Positions 17,631 through 26,487 of a DNA stretch of 64,000 nt are shown here, piece after piece. Under the pieces are notes generated by a model that saw only the letters and a program-made list of their open reading frames with translations, ran no database searches and had not been told where the DNA came from. Each line of letters opens with the position of its first letter. Position 1 is the first letter of the stretch. Origin of the DNA: Malaciobacter molluscorum LMG 25693 (lineage in GTDB: Bacteria; Campylobacterota; Campylobacteria; Campylobacterales; Arcobacteraceae); the NCBI RefSeq assembly GCF_003544935.1, contig NZ_CP032098.1, forward strand, positions 434,001 to 498,000. The letters run 5' to 3'. Both the position numbers and the translations under genes were made by a program.

Positions 17631-19643
17631 CTAAAATTTTATATTCATAGCAAAGCTATATCTTCTTCCATCTAAAACCATATCATAATCATCAGTTGTA
17701 ACTTTTTCATTTGCAATGTTATAAATACCAAATTTTAATTTTATATCTTTATTTACATCATAAACTAATCCTGCATCTGCAAAAGTATAAGAAGGATTTT
17801 TTTGTAAAGAGTCTGCTCCTTTTGGAATACTTCCTGCTGATTTGCTTCTATAATTAACTTGAGTCCATAATAAAAGTTTTGATGTAGCTTCCCAATCAAG
17901 ACCTGCATTAAACATATGTTTTGAAATATCATTTAATGGATCACCTTTATTTATTCCAGATTTTTTTTCAGAATCTGTATATGTATAACTTTGTCTATAT
18001 GATAAAGTAGGTGTAATTTGATAATCAGTTGTAAATTCTATTCCTTTAATTTGTGCTTCATCTATATTCTCATAAGCTGTATATCCATATGGATGGGCTT
18101 CATAAGTATTACCTTTATATACGCAAGGTTGATTAGGAACACAAAATCTATTTGTTCTATTGATTGCATCTTTAAAATCAGTTTGAAAAACAGTTAAACT
18201 AGATTTTAATGTATTATTTGAATTATTATATGCTATTGAAGTTTCATAATTTATTGTTTTTTCTGGTTCTAAATCAGGATTACCTAACATTACTCCACCT
18301 CTTGAAATACCAGCAAAATCAGTTGCAGATTGTCTTAAAGAGGGTGCTTTATAACCACTTGTAACTCCACCTTTTAAAGTCCAATTATCTGTAAGATGAT
18401 AAACTAAATAGGCTTTTGGACTAAAATGACTTCCAAAATCTTCATTATAATCATATCTACCACTTAAAGTTAAAAATAGATCATCTGTTAGTGTTATTTC
18501 ATCTTCAAGAAATAGCGAGTATTGGTATCTATCCATCTTAGTAATAGTATTATTAAGACCATTTGTAGCACCGTCTTCTAATTTTTCTTTTTTATAATTA
18601 GCACCTATTGATAATGCATTTGATTCAAAAAAATATGTACCTTGTGTATTTAAAGTTAATGTTTCAAACTTTATGCCATTACCTGTATCTGAATTTGTTC
18701 TTGTTGGATTTTTTGCTTTATCATAATTAATATACGAATTCATAACAAAATTATCAAATTTTAAATCATGGGCTAAAGAGTAATTATATTTTATTGATTT
18801 TTGATATGTATCTTCTTCACCTTTTGCAATACTTTTACCTTCACTCCAAGTTCTTTCTTGTTTGGAATACATATATCCTAAAGTAAATTTATTATTTTCA
18901 TCTGGTGTTAATATAAACTTAGTGTTTAAATTCTTTCTTTTATATTCTGGGTCACTTCCTGCACTTTTTGTGTCATTTGCCTTAAAGTCACTTTCATCTT
19001 GATTTAAAAAAGAGCCAGTTAAAGAAAAAGATAATAATTTATCAATTAATGGTGTTCTAATATATAAATTTGTTTGAACAGAATCGTTATTTACTTCATT
19101 TTTTGAATCTGCCATAATATATTCACTTGATATTTTTGCAGTAAATTTATCTACATTTCTTTTAGTTATTATATTAATAACCCCACCCATAGCATCAGAA
19201 CCATATCTTGATGATGCAGGACCTCTAATAATCTCTATTCTTTCAATCTCATCAATTGAAGGTAAAAAGTTCATTTGGGCACCTTTTAATTGACCGTTTA
19301 ATTCAAATGCATCTCCTCCTTGCATTGGACGACCATCAACTAAGTATAATGTATATCCTGAACTCATTCCTCTAATCATAATAGATTGATTTGAACCACC
19401 ACCTGATACAAAAACCCCTGGAACATTTTTTAATGCATCACTTATATCTGTATAAGATTTCTTTTCTAATTCAGCAGCTGTAATTACAGAAATACTTGCA
19501 GGAGCGTCAGTTATATTTTGATCAAAACCTGATGCACTTACTACTGTTACATCTCCTATAGATTTTTCATTTGATGCATTTGCAAATGTTAATGTACTAA
19601 ATATTGATAAAGAAGCGACTAAATGTCTTTTTAAATTCATCAA
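17631..19643 (-). CDS. TonB-dependent outer-membrane siderophore receptor
   Basis: A 670-residue receptor. The signal peptide covers about residues 1-23 (cleavage after TFANA). The plug domain (about 40-160) begins VTVVSASGFDQNITDAPASI and contains IMIRGMSSGYTLYLVDGRP and the plug motif IIRGPASSRYGSDAMGGVIN. The 22-strand barrel closes with a C-terminal phenylalanine (YSFAMNIKF), as required for BAM insertion. The closest class I recall is the catecholate/ferric-enterobactin type (CirA, FepA, Campylobacter CfrA). It imports a ferric siderophore into the periplasm using TonB energy. The PepSY reductase-like operon lies directly upstream on the same strand. A Fur-like box precedes it. Confidence 0.93.
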   Translation of the reverse strand: MMNLKRHLVASLSIFSTLTFANASNEKSIGDVTVVSASGFDQNITDAPASISVITAAELEKKSYTDISDALKNVPGVFVSGGGSNQSIMIRGMSSGYTLYLVDGRPMQGGDAFELNGQLKGAQMNFLPSIDEIERIEIIRGPASSRYGSDAMGGVINIITKRNVDKFTAKISSEYIMADSKNEVNNDSVQTNLYIRTPLIDKLLSFSLTGSFLNQDESDFKANDTKSAGSDPEYKRKNLNTKFILTPDENNKFTLGYMYSKQERTWSEGKSIAKGEEDTYQKSIKYNYSLAHDLKFDNFVMNSYINYDKAKNPTRTNSDTGNGIKFETLTLNTQGTYFFESNALSIGANYKKEKLEDGATNGLNNTITKMDRYQYSLFLEDEITLTDDLFLTLSGRYDYNEDFGSHFSPKAYLVYHLTDNWTLKGGVTSGYKAPSLRQSATDFAGISRGGVMLGNPDLEPEKTINYETSIAYNNSNNTLKSSLTVFQTDFKDAINRTNRFCVPNQPCVYKGNTYEAHPYGYTAYENIDEAQIKGIEFTTDYQITPTLSYRQSYTYTDSEKKSGINKGDPLNDISKHMFNAGLDWEATSKLLLWTQVNYRSKSAGSIPKGADSLQKNPSYTFADAGLVYDVNKDIKLKFGIYNIANEKVTTDDYDMVLDGRRYSFAMNIKF

Positions 19644-19704
19644 TTCTCCTTGTGTTTTGTTAATGATATTTTAATATTGAAAAATGTTAAAAAAATGATA
19701 TTTT

Positions 19705-19723
19705 GATAGTCATAATTAAAATC
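19705..19723 (-). promoter_or_regulatory. candidate Fur box upstream of the TonB receptor
   Basis: The 19-mer at 19705-19723 matches the classical Fur consensus GATAATGATAATCATTATC at 14 of 19 positions and lies 62-80 bp before the receptor start. In such AT-rich DNA, chance matches are frequent, so this rests also on the iron-uptake context. Confidence 0.4.
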
Positions 19724-19741
19724 ATTAAATAAATTAGATGA

Positions 19742-19774
19742 AAGCATCAATAATATTGAATTTTATTAATGCTT
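19742..19774 (-). terminator. hairpin after the DUF3325/PepSY operon
   Basis: An imperfect stem, AAGCAT/ATGCTT plus AATAA/TTATT with one mismatch, and a 9-nt loop, located just past the end of the DUF3325 gene on the minus strand. The T tail is weak, so the operon may read through into the TonB receptor. Confidence 0.4.
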
Positions 19775-19780
19775 ACATTT

Positions 19781-20101
19781 TTAATATATTGTAAAAAAAG
19801 TAGAAATTAAAAATAAAACTAGTGTATATTTAATTATATATTTAGATTGATAGGTAAATAAAATAGAAATAAATATTATTAAAGGAGCTATTATTCCTAT
19901 AAAATATGTGATCCCCAAAGATATACCTTTTATATGAATAAAAATAGCTAAAGTTATTACTAAAGTTGCATAACCAATAGTTCTAAAAATGATCATTGTT
20001 TTTTTATTTATGCTTTTATCAAATAGTGATTTATAGTGTTTATTTAGGCTAATTGAAAGTAAAAGCAGTGATATATAAGTTAAAAAAATATTTAAGCTCA
20101 T
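19781..20101 (-). CDS. DUF3325-like small membrane protein of siderophore operon
   Basis: A 106-residue protein with four hydrophobic helices (about 3-17, 36-58, 66-83, 88-104) and a basic loop KHYKSLFDKS. It starts four bases inside the PepSY gene (ATGA overlap) and is the last gene of the DUF3649-PepSY-DUF3325 cassette. I recall this triad next to TonB siderophore receptors in many Proteobacteria. The pyoverdine FpvGHJK proteins may be analogous: there the PepSY protein reduces ferric siderophore and small membrane partners assist. The DUF number is from memory. Confidence 0.7.
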   Translation of the reverse strand: MSLNIFLTYISLLLLSISLNKHYKSLFDKSINKKTMIIFRTIGYATLVITLAIFIHIKGISLGITYFIGIIAPLIIFISILFTYQSKYIIKYTLVLFLISTFFTIY

Positions 20102-21636
20102 TTTGCTTCTCCTTTTTTATATCTTTTTCTTAAAAAGTATGCTCCAACTGCAAAAACAAAAGATAAAATAATAAAAGATATATCAAAATAAGTGTATATA
20201 GTATCTCTTTGTAATATATTATTTTTATAAATAGATAGATTTATAATTGGTATAAAAAGATATAATAATGAAGCAATAGCAAATTGTTCAATCCATGCTT
20301 TTTTACTATTTCTAAAAAAAGCATAAATATATGATAATAACCATGCAATAAAAAATGAATTTATCTCTAAGTTTTGTCTATTTTCAATATCAAATCCTAT
20401 AACTCTGTTTGAAATAAAATAAACAGCAATTGCAATAAAAAGACCAGCAATTGTTCCTATATTTAATTTATCAACAATAAAAAAACCATAAGATTTCTTC
20501 TTTGTATATTTCTTCTTTCTTTTTTCTACCCAAAGAATCAATCCTGTTCCTGCTAAAACTATACCAGTTACTCCACATACAAAAAGTATAAATCTCATAA
20601 ATGAATCTGCAAATCTTGCTCTATGTAAAGTCTCCATACTTGCAAAAGTTTTTGAAGTAATACTATCTCCTGCTGGTGTTTTACTTTGATATATTAAGTT
20701 TGTAGTTTTTCCATCATAAATGGCATAACTTCTATCAAATCTTAAAGAAAAAATAGAATCTTTCTCTTTTGGACTAACTTCAACTATAAGTTTTTTTTCA
20801 TTATTTATTACAAATGAACCTATATTATTAGGCCAAATTTTATTTGCTTTTTCTAAAATCAAATCTAAATTCTTTTTAGATAAAACATCATGAGAAATAT
20901 CTTTTGAAGGTTTTTGAATATAAGTTTGTTTTAATTTTGTAAAATCTTTCAAAAATGAGTTGAAATCTTTGTCATAAACAGCAGTTATCCCCCAAGGCAT
21001 CATCAATCTAATAAATAATAATAATCCTGAATATGTAATCATAATATGAAAAGGTAGTGCCGCAACAGCAGGAAGAATGTGAGCATCCATCCATCCTCTT
21101 GTATTTGCTTTATTTCTAAAAGTAAAAATATCTTTGAATATTCTTGTATGAATTATAATACCAGTAATTATAGCAACAAGCATAGACATTGTTGCAATTC
21201 CTACAATCCATCTTCCAATATATCTTGGCATACTATAAAGTTCAAAGTGAAATCTATATAAAAAATCACCTCCTTTTGTTTGTCTAGTATGAATCTCTTC
21301 TCCTGTTGAAGCATCATAATATTTCATAACTCTTTTTGGTCTTTTTGATGTTTTTTCTTTTTCAAACCATTTAATAGAGATATAATTTGAACGACTATTT
21401 GGTAAATCTACAAATAATTCTGATTTATTTTGTAATTCTAATGCTTTTTGTTTTGCAATATTTATACTATTTATACTCTGTTTTGAGTATTGAAGTTCTG
21501 GTTTCATCCATGTATTGATTTCATTTCTATAATAAGATGTAGTACCTGTTACAAAAACTGCAAATAAAAGCCAACCTAAAATTAAACCACTATATGTATG
21601 TAACCATAGCATTGATTGTTTAAAACTTTTTTCCAT
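20098..21636 (-). CDS. PepSY-associated TM protein, probable ferric-siderophore reductase component
   Basis: A 512-residue inner-membrane protein of the PepSY_TM family. It has an N-terminal helix with histidine (LWLHTYSGLILGW), a periplasmic segment with PepSY-like modules (about 40-130 and 240-330), internal helices with conserved histidines (HILPAVAALPFHIMITYSG; TLHRARF), and several C-terminal helices. The histidines could ligate heme. In Pseudomonas a relative (FpvG) reduces ferric pyoverdine in the periplasm to free iron. It lies between DUF3649 (2 bp away) and DUF3325 (4-bp overlap) and behind a Fur-like box, so a role in iron release from the siderophore is inferred. Confidence 0.85.
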   Translation of the reverse strand: MEKSFKQSMLWLHTYSGLILGWLLFAVFVTGTTSYYRNEINTWMKPELQYSKQSINSINIAKQKALELQNKSELFVDLPNSRSNYISIKWFEKEKTSKRPKRVMKYYDASTGEEIHTRQTKGGDFLYRFHFELYSMPRYIGRWIVGIATMSMLVAIITGIIIHTRIFKDIFTFRNKANTRGWMDAHILPAVAALPFHIMITYSGLLLFIRLMMPWGITAVYDKDFNSFLKDFTKLKQTYIQKPSKDISHDVLSKKNLDLILEKANKIWPNNIGSFVINNEKKLIVEVSPKEKDSIFSLRFDRSYAIYDGKTTNLIYQSKTPAGDSITSKTFASMETLHRARFADSFMRFILFVCGVTGIVLAGTGLILWVEKRKKKYTKKKSYGFFIVDKLNIGTIAGLFIAIAVYFISNRVIGFDIENRQNLEINSFFIAWLLSYIYAFFRNSKKAWIEQFAIASLLYLFIPIINLSIYKNNILQRDTIYTYFDISFIILSFVFAVGAYFLRKRYKKGEAK

Positions 21637-21638
21637 AA

Positions 21639-21902
21639 TTAACCTTTTATTCCAAACACATAATTATTTAAAACAAATAAAATAAAACAAATAGTTATTA
21701 ATATAAGAAAAAGTTTTTTTATATTCTGTGTACTATAAGAGTATAAAATTACTACTAACCAAATAATAAAACTTAACATTGAAGCTAATAAAATAGATTC
21801 TGTTTTATTTGAAAAAGGAAGAGTTAAACTTAAAGTAACTGTACTAAGTGCTGAGATTAAGTAACCAATAAATACGGCATTTACAAATCTAAGTATATTC
21901 AT
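21639..21902 (-). CDS. DUF3649-like small membrane protein, first gene of siderophore operon
   Basis: An 87-residue protein with three hydrophobic helices (about 8-28, 36-53, 60-80). It leads the three-gene membrane cassette and is followed 2 bp later by the PepSY gene. Its N-terminus (RFVNAVFIGYLISALSTVTLSL) fits the DUF3649/iron-uptake small proteins I remember at this position. No enzymatic residues are evident. A Fur-like palindrome lies 64-78 bp upstream. Confidence 0.7.
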   Translation of the reverse strand: MNILRFVNAVFIGYLISALSTVTLSLTLPFSNKTESILLASMLSFIIWLVVILYSYSTQNIKKLFLILITICFILFVLNNYVFGIKG

Positions 21903-21965
21903 ATATTATCCATAAATTAAGATTTTAAATAATTATAATATTTAAAACGACTATATCATAAATTT

Positions 21966-21980
21966 TAATAATCACTATCA
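21966..21980 (-). promoter_or_regulatory. candidate Fur 7-1-7 box upstream of the PepSY operon
   Basis: Read on the minus strand this is TGATAGTGATTATTA, which differs from the Fur 7-1-7 palindrome TGATAATnATTATCA at two positions. It lies in the 203-bp divergent region between the iron operon and a two-component system, so it could affect both. Confidence 0.5.
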
Positions 21981-22105
21981 TAATTATAATTTGACGCAGA
22001 TTGTATCTATTTCTTTATAAAATAATGCTAATAAAAACTCTTTTAAATTATTTTTTATACAATATTGAGTATGATTATCAAAAATAAAATAAACAAGGTG
22101 AATAT

Positions 22106-22840
22106 TTGTCAAGTAATTTAATTGCAAATAGAGATTTTAATATAATGATTGTTGAAGATGAACCTATTTTAGCAATGGCAATGGAATTAAACTTGAAAAA
22201 AATGGGTTTAAAAGTAAGTGGAATTGCAACTACTGCAAATAATGCAATAGTTCATGCTCAAAATAATTACCCAGATATTGCAATAATTGATATAAATTTA
22301 AATTCAAAAAAAACTGGTATTGATGTTGCTAATTATCTTTGGAAAAGTTTTAATATTCCTATAATCTTTTTAACATCTTATTATAATGATAATATTTTAA
22401 ATCAAGCAATGGAATCAGAACCTTATGCATATTTAATAAAGCCTTGTAGAAATGAAGAATTAAAAGCAGCAATTAATACAGCTTTGCACAAACATCAATA
22501 TTTTTTTAAAAATAAAAAAATTTTAAATCCTAAAGATAATGATTTTGTATATTTAGAAAATAATATAAAATATAATAAAGTTTTATGTGAACTTTATCTT
22601 AATGATACGATTTTCAAATTAACTAAAAATGAAAAAAAACTATTTGAGATACTTACTAAAGACGCAGGTAAGGTAATAGGTTTTGATACAATTTTCAATT
22701 TTATATGGAGAGAGAATGTCTATGATTTATCAAAATTAAGATCTTTAATTTATAGATTAAAAAACAAATTAGGTTGTAATCCTTTTGAAAATTATTATGA
22801 AGAAGGATATAAAGTAAAAGTAATACAAAAAAATGAGTAA
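22106..22840 (+). CDS. response regulator, REC plus winged-helix DNA-binding domain
   Basis: A 244-residue cytoplasmic transcription regulator. The REC domain (about 11-130) has the acidic pair E17/D18, phosphoacceptor D62 in AIIDINL and K112 in LIKPC. The C-terminal domain (about 155-240) is an OmpR-like winged helix with KLRSLIYRLKNKLG as recognition region and YYEEGYKVKV as wing. The start is a TTG at 22106 behind AAGGTG. It overlaps the kinase gene by 8 bp. The REC part resembles those that work with HisKA_2 kinases (the phrase INLNSKKTGIDVA). Divergence from the iron operon hints at an iron- or envelope-related signal, but this is only context. Confidence 0.9.
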   Translation: MSSNLIANRDFNIMIVEDEPILAMAMELNLKKMGLKVSGIATTANNAIVHAQNNYPDIAIIDINLNSKKTGIDVANYLWKSFNIPIIFLTSYYNDNILNQAMESEPYAYLIKPCRNEELKAAINTALHKHQYFFKNKKILNPKDNDFVYLENNIKYNKVLCELYLNDTIFKLTKNEKKLFEILTKDAGKVIGFDTIFNFIWRENVYDLSKLRSLIYRLKNKLGCNPFENYYEEGYKVKVIQKNE

Positions 22841-24653
22841 TGTATTTAGATTAAAAAATTATTCTTTTACTACTAAGGTTATTTTTTCATTTTTATTTAT
22901 TATAATGATTTTCTTAGCTACTAGAACAGTTCTTACTATACCAAAAGTACAAGAAGAAAACCAAAAACAAATAATAAATAATATAACAAAAAATTTAGGA
23001 TTAATAAAAAAGCAGTTTAACATAATAGGTAAATCTATTAAGATGCAATCAGATTTGGAAATTAGTTTATATAAAGAAAAAATAGTAAATGAAATAAAAA
23101 ATATTGAATTTAAATATAAAAATAAAAAAGAATTAATTGAATTAATAGGAAAAAATAGATTAATAAATCTATGCTCTTATCAAATTAATTCAAATATTAA
23201 AAAAATAAAAGAACAAGATTATTTTATTTACAATGATAGATACAATTTTGATATATGGAAAAATAAAAAGATTGATAAGGCTACTTCATTTTATAGAAAA
23301 AAGATTATATTTTTTTATAATCATAAATTTAAAAACAATATAATATTATCTTTATCCTGTACAAAAAAACAATTAAATTTAAATCATAATAGTTTTGAAA
23401 AAAGTTTAAAAAGTAATATTTATACAAATCTTTTAGATGATGAAAGTTTAAAAAGTGAAAAAATTGCTATATTTTGGTTGAATCCAAAAGCTTTAGAAAA
23501 TAGAAATGAAGTGCTTTATAGTATAAAAAAAGATAATTATATTCTTAGTAAATTATCAAATGTAAAAAATATACCAACTGGTAAATTAACAATAAATGAA
23601 CTTATAAAAGCAGATGAAAAATCTGTAATTTTGAATAAAGTAAATAATAAAAATGTTTTTACTTGGGTTATAAAATTAAGTGAACGAAAAAATAGATACA
23701 TTTTTCTTATTTATACAGTAAATAAAGATGAAATTGATGCTATGAGCGATGCTGGGTTATCTTTTTTATTGAAAGAGACATTAATTGCTATATCAATAAG
23801 TATTTTTATAATTTTACTTTTTTTTAGAAAAGCACTATTAAATATAAATACTATTACAAAAGTAGCAATAAAAGTAAATCAAGGTCATAAGAACATAAGA
23901 AGTGGTGTAAAAGGTGAGGATGATATTGGAAATTTAGGTAAAGCCTTTGATTCAATGTTAGATTTTTTTGAAAATAGTATAAAAACTTTAGATATAAAAG
24001 TAAAAGAGAAAACAAAAAAAATAAGTGAATCTTTACAAGAGAAAGATATACTCTTAAAAGAGATACATCATCGTGTTAAAAATAATTTAGCTTTAACTAT
24101 TGGATTAATAGAACTGCAAGAAGAAGAGCTTAAAGATATAAAAACAAAAAAAGCATTGGTTGATATAAAAGAGAGAATCTTTACTATGGAGTTATTACAT
24201 AGAAAACTTTATGAATCTAAAAATATTAGTTTTATTTCATTGAAAAATTATGTAGAGGATTTAGTTAGTGTAATTTCACGATCATATTGTAATAATTTTG
24301 ATAGTGTAGATATAAATTTAGAAGTTGAAGATATAAATTTAAATATTGAAAAAGCTATGCCATATGCAATAGTGCTAAATGAATTAATAACAAATTCTTT
24401 TAAATATGCATTTAAAGATAATAAAAATCCAAAGCTTAATATAAAAATATCAAAAAATGAAACAACTCTTACTATGATTGTAAAAGATAATGGAAAAGGT
24501 TTAAAAGATAATTTTGAGAAGATTTCAGATGAAACTTTAGGATTAAAACTTATAAATACAATCGTAAAATTTCAACTTTTTGGAGAGATAAAGTATTTTT
24601 ATGAGGATGGTGCAAAATTTTTTATTACATCAACTTTAGAAAATAATACATAG
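22833..24653 (+). CDS. sensor histidine kinase, HisKA_2 type
   Basis: A 606-residue membrane kinase. TM1 is at about 14-32, followed by a large lysine/asparagine-rich periplasmic sensor region (about 35-305) with no family that I recognise, TM2 at about 309-331, and a HAMP-like linker (about 335-390). The dimerisation/phosphoacceptor domain is of the HisKA_2 kind: LLKEIHHRVKNNLALTIGL, with the acceptor H near 411. The ATPase domain has LNELITNSFKYAF (N box) and DNGKGL (G box). HisKA_2 kinases usually pair with REC domains having other outputs; pairing with a winged-helix regulator is common in Arcobacter relatives as I recall. The 8-bp overlap with the regulator gene confirms the pair. Confidence 0.9.
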   Translation: MSNVFRLKNYSFTTKVIFSFLFIIMIFLATRTVLTIPKVQEENQKQIINNITKNLGLIKKQFNIIGKSIKMQSDLEISLYKEKIVNEIKNIEFKYKNKKELIELIGKNRLINLCSYQINSNIKKIKEQDYFIYNDRYNFDIWKNKKIDKATSFYRKKIIFFYNHKFKNNIILSLSCTKKQLNLNHNSFEKSLKSNIYTNLLDDESLKSEKIAIFWLNPKALENRNEVLYSIKKDNYILSKLSNVKNIPTGKLTINELIKADEKSVILNKVNNKNVFTWVIKLSERKNRYIFLIYTVNKDEIDAMSDAGLSFLLKETLIAISISIFIILLFFRKALLNINTITKVAIKVNQGHKNIRSGVKGEDDIGNLGKAFDSMLDFFENSIKTLDIKVKEKTKKISESLQEKDILLKEIHHRVKNNLALTIGLIELQEEELKDIKTKKALVDIKERIFTMELLHRKLYESKNISFISLKNYVEDLVSVISRSYCNNFDSVDINLEVEDINLNIEKAMPYAIVLNELITNSFKYAFKDNKNPKLNIKISKNETTLTMIVKDNGKGLKDNFEKISDETLGLKLINTIVKFQLFGEIKYFYEDGAKFFITSTLENNT

Positions 24654-24678
24654 TTAAAATTAATTTTAACCTATGTAT
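24646..24678. terminator. bidirectional terminator between kinase and olsF-like gene
   Basis: The arms ATACATAG (24646-24653) and CTATGTAT (24671-24678) flank the self-complementary TTAAAATTAATTTTAA, with one bulged C, giving a 16-bp stem. On the plus strand TCTTTTTCTTT follows. It spans the stop codons of both convergent genes. Confidence 0.65.
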
Positions 24679-26369
24679 CTTTTTCTTTGATTTTCTTTTA
24701 ATTTATCGATTTTTACTAAAATAAATCCATCTACGCAATCACTAAAATCTGGGTCAATATTAAATCCTAAAAACTCAACTCCACCTTCTTCACAAATTTC
24801 AGCATATTGTTTAAATAAAGTAGGAACTGCAACACCCATTGCATTCAATGAAGATTTTAAAATTTTAAAATCCTTTTTTCTATCATTCATATAAAATATA
24901 TCTCTTAAATCTTGTATATTTGAAGAGTATTGATAAGGAATTCTAGCTTCAATTATATCTTCACCTAAGAAATAGTGAGAATAATAAAAAATAAGCATAT
25001 CTTTTGCAACTTTGGGGAAAGATGCAGATATTGATACTGGACCAAACATATACTTTACATGAGGATTTTGTCTTAAATAAGCTCCTATTCCATACCATAA
25101 ATAATCAAGTGCTCTTGTACCCCAATATTTTGGTTGAACAAAACTTCTTCCCAATTCAATAGAGTTTTTTAGATATGGTGAAAAGTCATTATGATATTTA
25201 AATAAAGTATTTGAATAAAATCCTTTTACTCCAATATTTTTATTTATAAAATCTCCATCGCCAATTCTATATGCACCTACTATCTCAAGATCATTTTCAT
25301 CCCATAAAATTATATGTCTGTAATATATATCATATTTATCTGTATCTCTTTTTTTATTTATACCTTCTCCTACTTTTCTAAAGCTAAGTTCTCTTAATCT
25401 TCCTAACTCTTTTAAAACAGTTGAATCTTCATGATAATCATATAAATAGATTTTTTTTCCATCTTTTGTTTCTCCTATTTGTTTAGAGTTTTTAAGTTCA
25501 CTTATTAAATCTTTTCTATTTTGTGGATGTGCAATAGCTTTTTGTGTTATGAAGTATGATTTTTTACCTCTTTTTAAAGAGTAAAGATGTTTTTTATATA
25601 AATTTACAAGAAATTTTTTATTTATTCCTTTTGGTTTAATATGCTCATTTGAAATAATCTCACCAATTTTTATATTTATATTCTTAGATTTATTTTTAAA
25701 CATCTCATGTGATAAAAGTAAAGTTGAAAAAGTTTTATTTATTACTGACATAGTATAAAATATTTTTGAGTTTTTACCATCGATAAAAATGGGTAGAATT
25801 GGAGCATTTGAATTTATTGCAAAATTTAAAAAGCCTTTATTCCATATGGGATCTTTTATTCCTTTCGCACTTGCTCTACTTACTTCACCAGCTGGGAAAA
25901 TTATGATTGCTTCTTCATTATTTAAAGCTTCATATACAGCTTTTATATCATTTTTTGATTGTCTCATTTTATAGTTATCTATAGGAATCATCAATGGTTT
26001 AAGTGCCTCAATACCAACTAAAAAGTCATTTGCTACAATTTTTACATCTTGCCTAATGTTTCCAATAAGTTTTAATAAACAAAGTGCATCTAAGCCTCCA
26101 AGAGGATGATTTGCAATGATTACTACTTTTCCAATTGTGGGTATATTCTGAATATTATTACTAGAAACAGTATAATCAAAATCAAAATAATCTAACACTG
26201 CATCAACAAACTCAAATCCCTTCAAATGAGAGTTCTTAGTTAAAAAATCATTTATGTGATCTTCGTGTACGATTTTTTTTGCAATTGTTAAAATTGATTT
26301 ATTTAAAAAATTCCCATTTTGGTTGATTTTAGGAAATTTCTTTATTATTTCTTCTTCTACATTTATCAT
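24666..26369 (-). CDS. bifunctional aminolipid acyltransferase, OlsF-like (PlsC domain plus OlsB-like N-acyltransferase)
   Basis: The 567-residue protein has two parts. Residues about 75-270 form a lysophospholipid-acyltransferase domain with the catalytic NHPLGGLD (H88, D94) and FPAGEVSR. Residues about 290-500 resemble the OlsB/GNAT-like acyltransferase domain, with ELGRSFVQPKYWG and LWYGIGAYL, and a C-terminal VEFLGFNIDPDFSDCVDGF segment. This order matches OlsF as I remember it from Serratia and Flavobacterium, where one protein makes ornithine lipids by N-acylating ornithine and then O-acylating the product. The amino-acid substrate cannot be read from sequence. It stands alone, convergent with the kinase gene. 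Ornithine lipids would replace phospholipids under phosphate limitation. Confidence 0.75.
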   Translation of the reverse strand: MINVEEEIIKKFPKINQNGNFLNKSILTIAKKIVHEDHINDFLTKNSHLKGFEFVDAVLDYFDFDYTVSSNNIQNIPTIGKVVIIANHPLGGLDALCLLKLIGNIRQDVKIVANDFLVGIEALKPLMIPIDNYKMRQSKNDIKAVYEALNNEEAIIIFPAGEVSRASAKGIKDPIWNKGFLNFAINSNAPILPIFIDGKNSKIFYTMSVINKTFSTLLLSHEMFKNKSKNINIKIGEIISNEHIKPKGINKKFLVNLYKKHLYSLKRGKKSYFITQKAIAHPQNRKDLISELKNSKQIGETKDGKKIYLYDYHEDSTVLKELGRLRELSFRKVGEGINKKRDTDKYDIYYRHIILWDENDLEIVGAYRIGDGDFINKNIGVKGFYSNTLFKYHNDFSPYLKNSIELGRSFVQPKYWGTRALDYLWYGIGAYLRQNPHVKYMFGPVSISASFPKVAKDMLIFYYSHYFLGEDIIEARIPYQYSSNIQDLRDIFYMNDRKKDFKILKSSLNAMGVAVPTLFKQYAEICEEGGVEFLGFNIDPDFSDCVDGFILVKIDKLKENQRKRYIG

Positions 26370-26487
26370 TAAAATCCTTTGCAGAAAGTTTAATTAATCA
26401 CAGTTACATTTAAGTTACAAAAGGTTACTTTTGTTTTTTTTGATAAAAAATATGGTAAAATCACACAAAATATAAGAAAGGGAATAA

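Noticed and set aside
21079-21261. Small plus-strand ORF inside the PepSY gene
   Set aside because: Antisense shadow of a well-supported gene; no ribosome site and unnatural composition.
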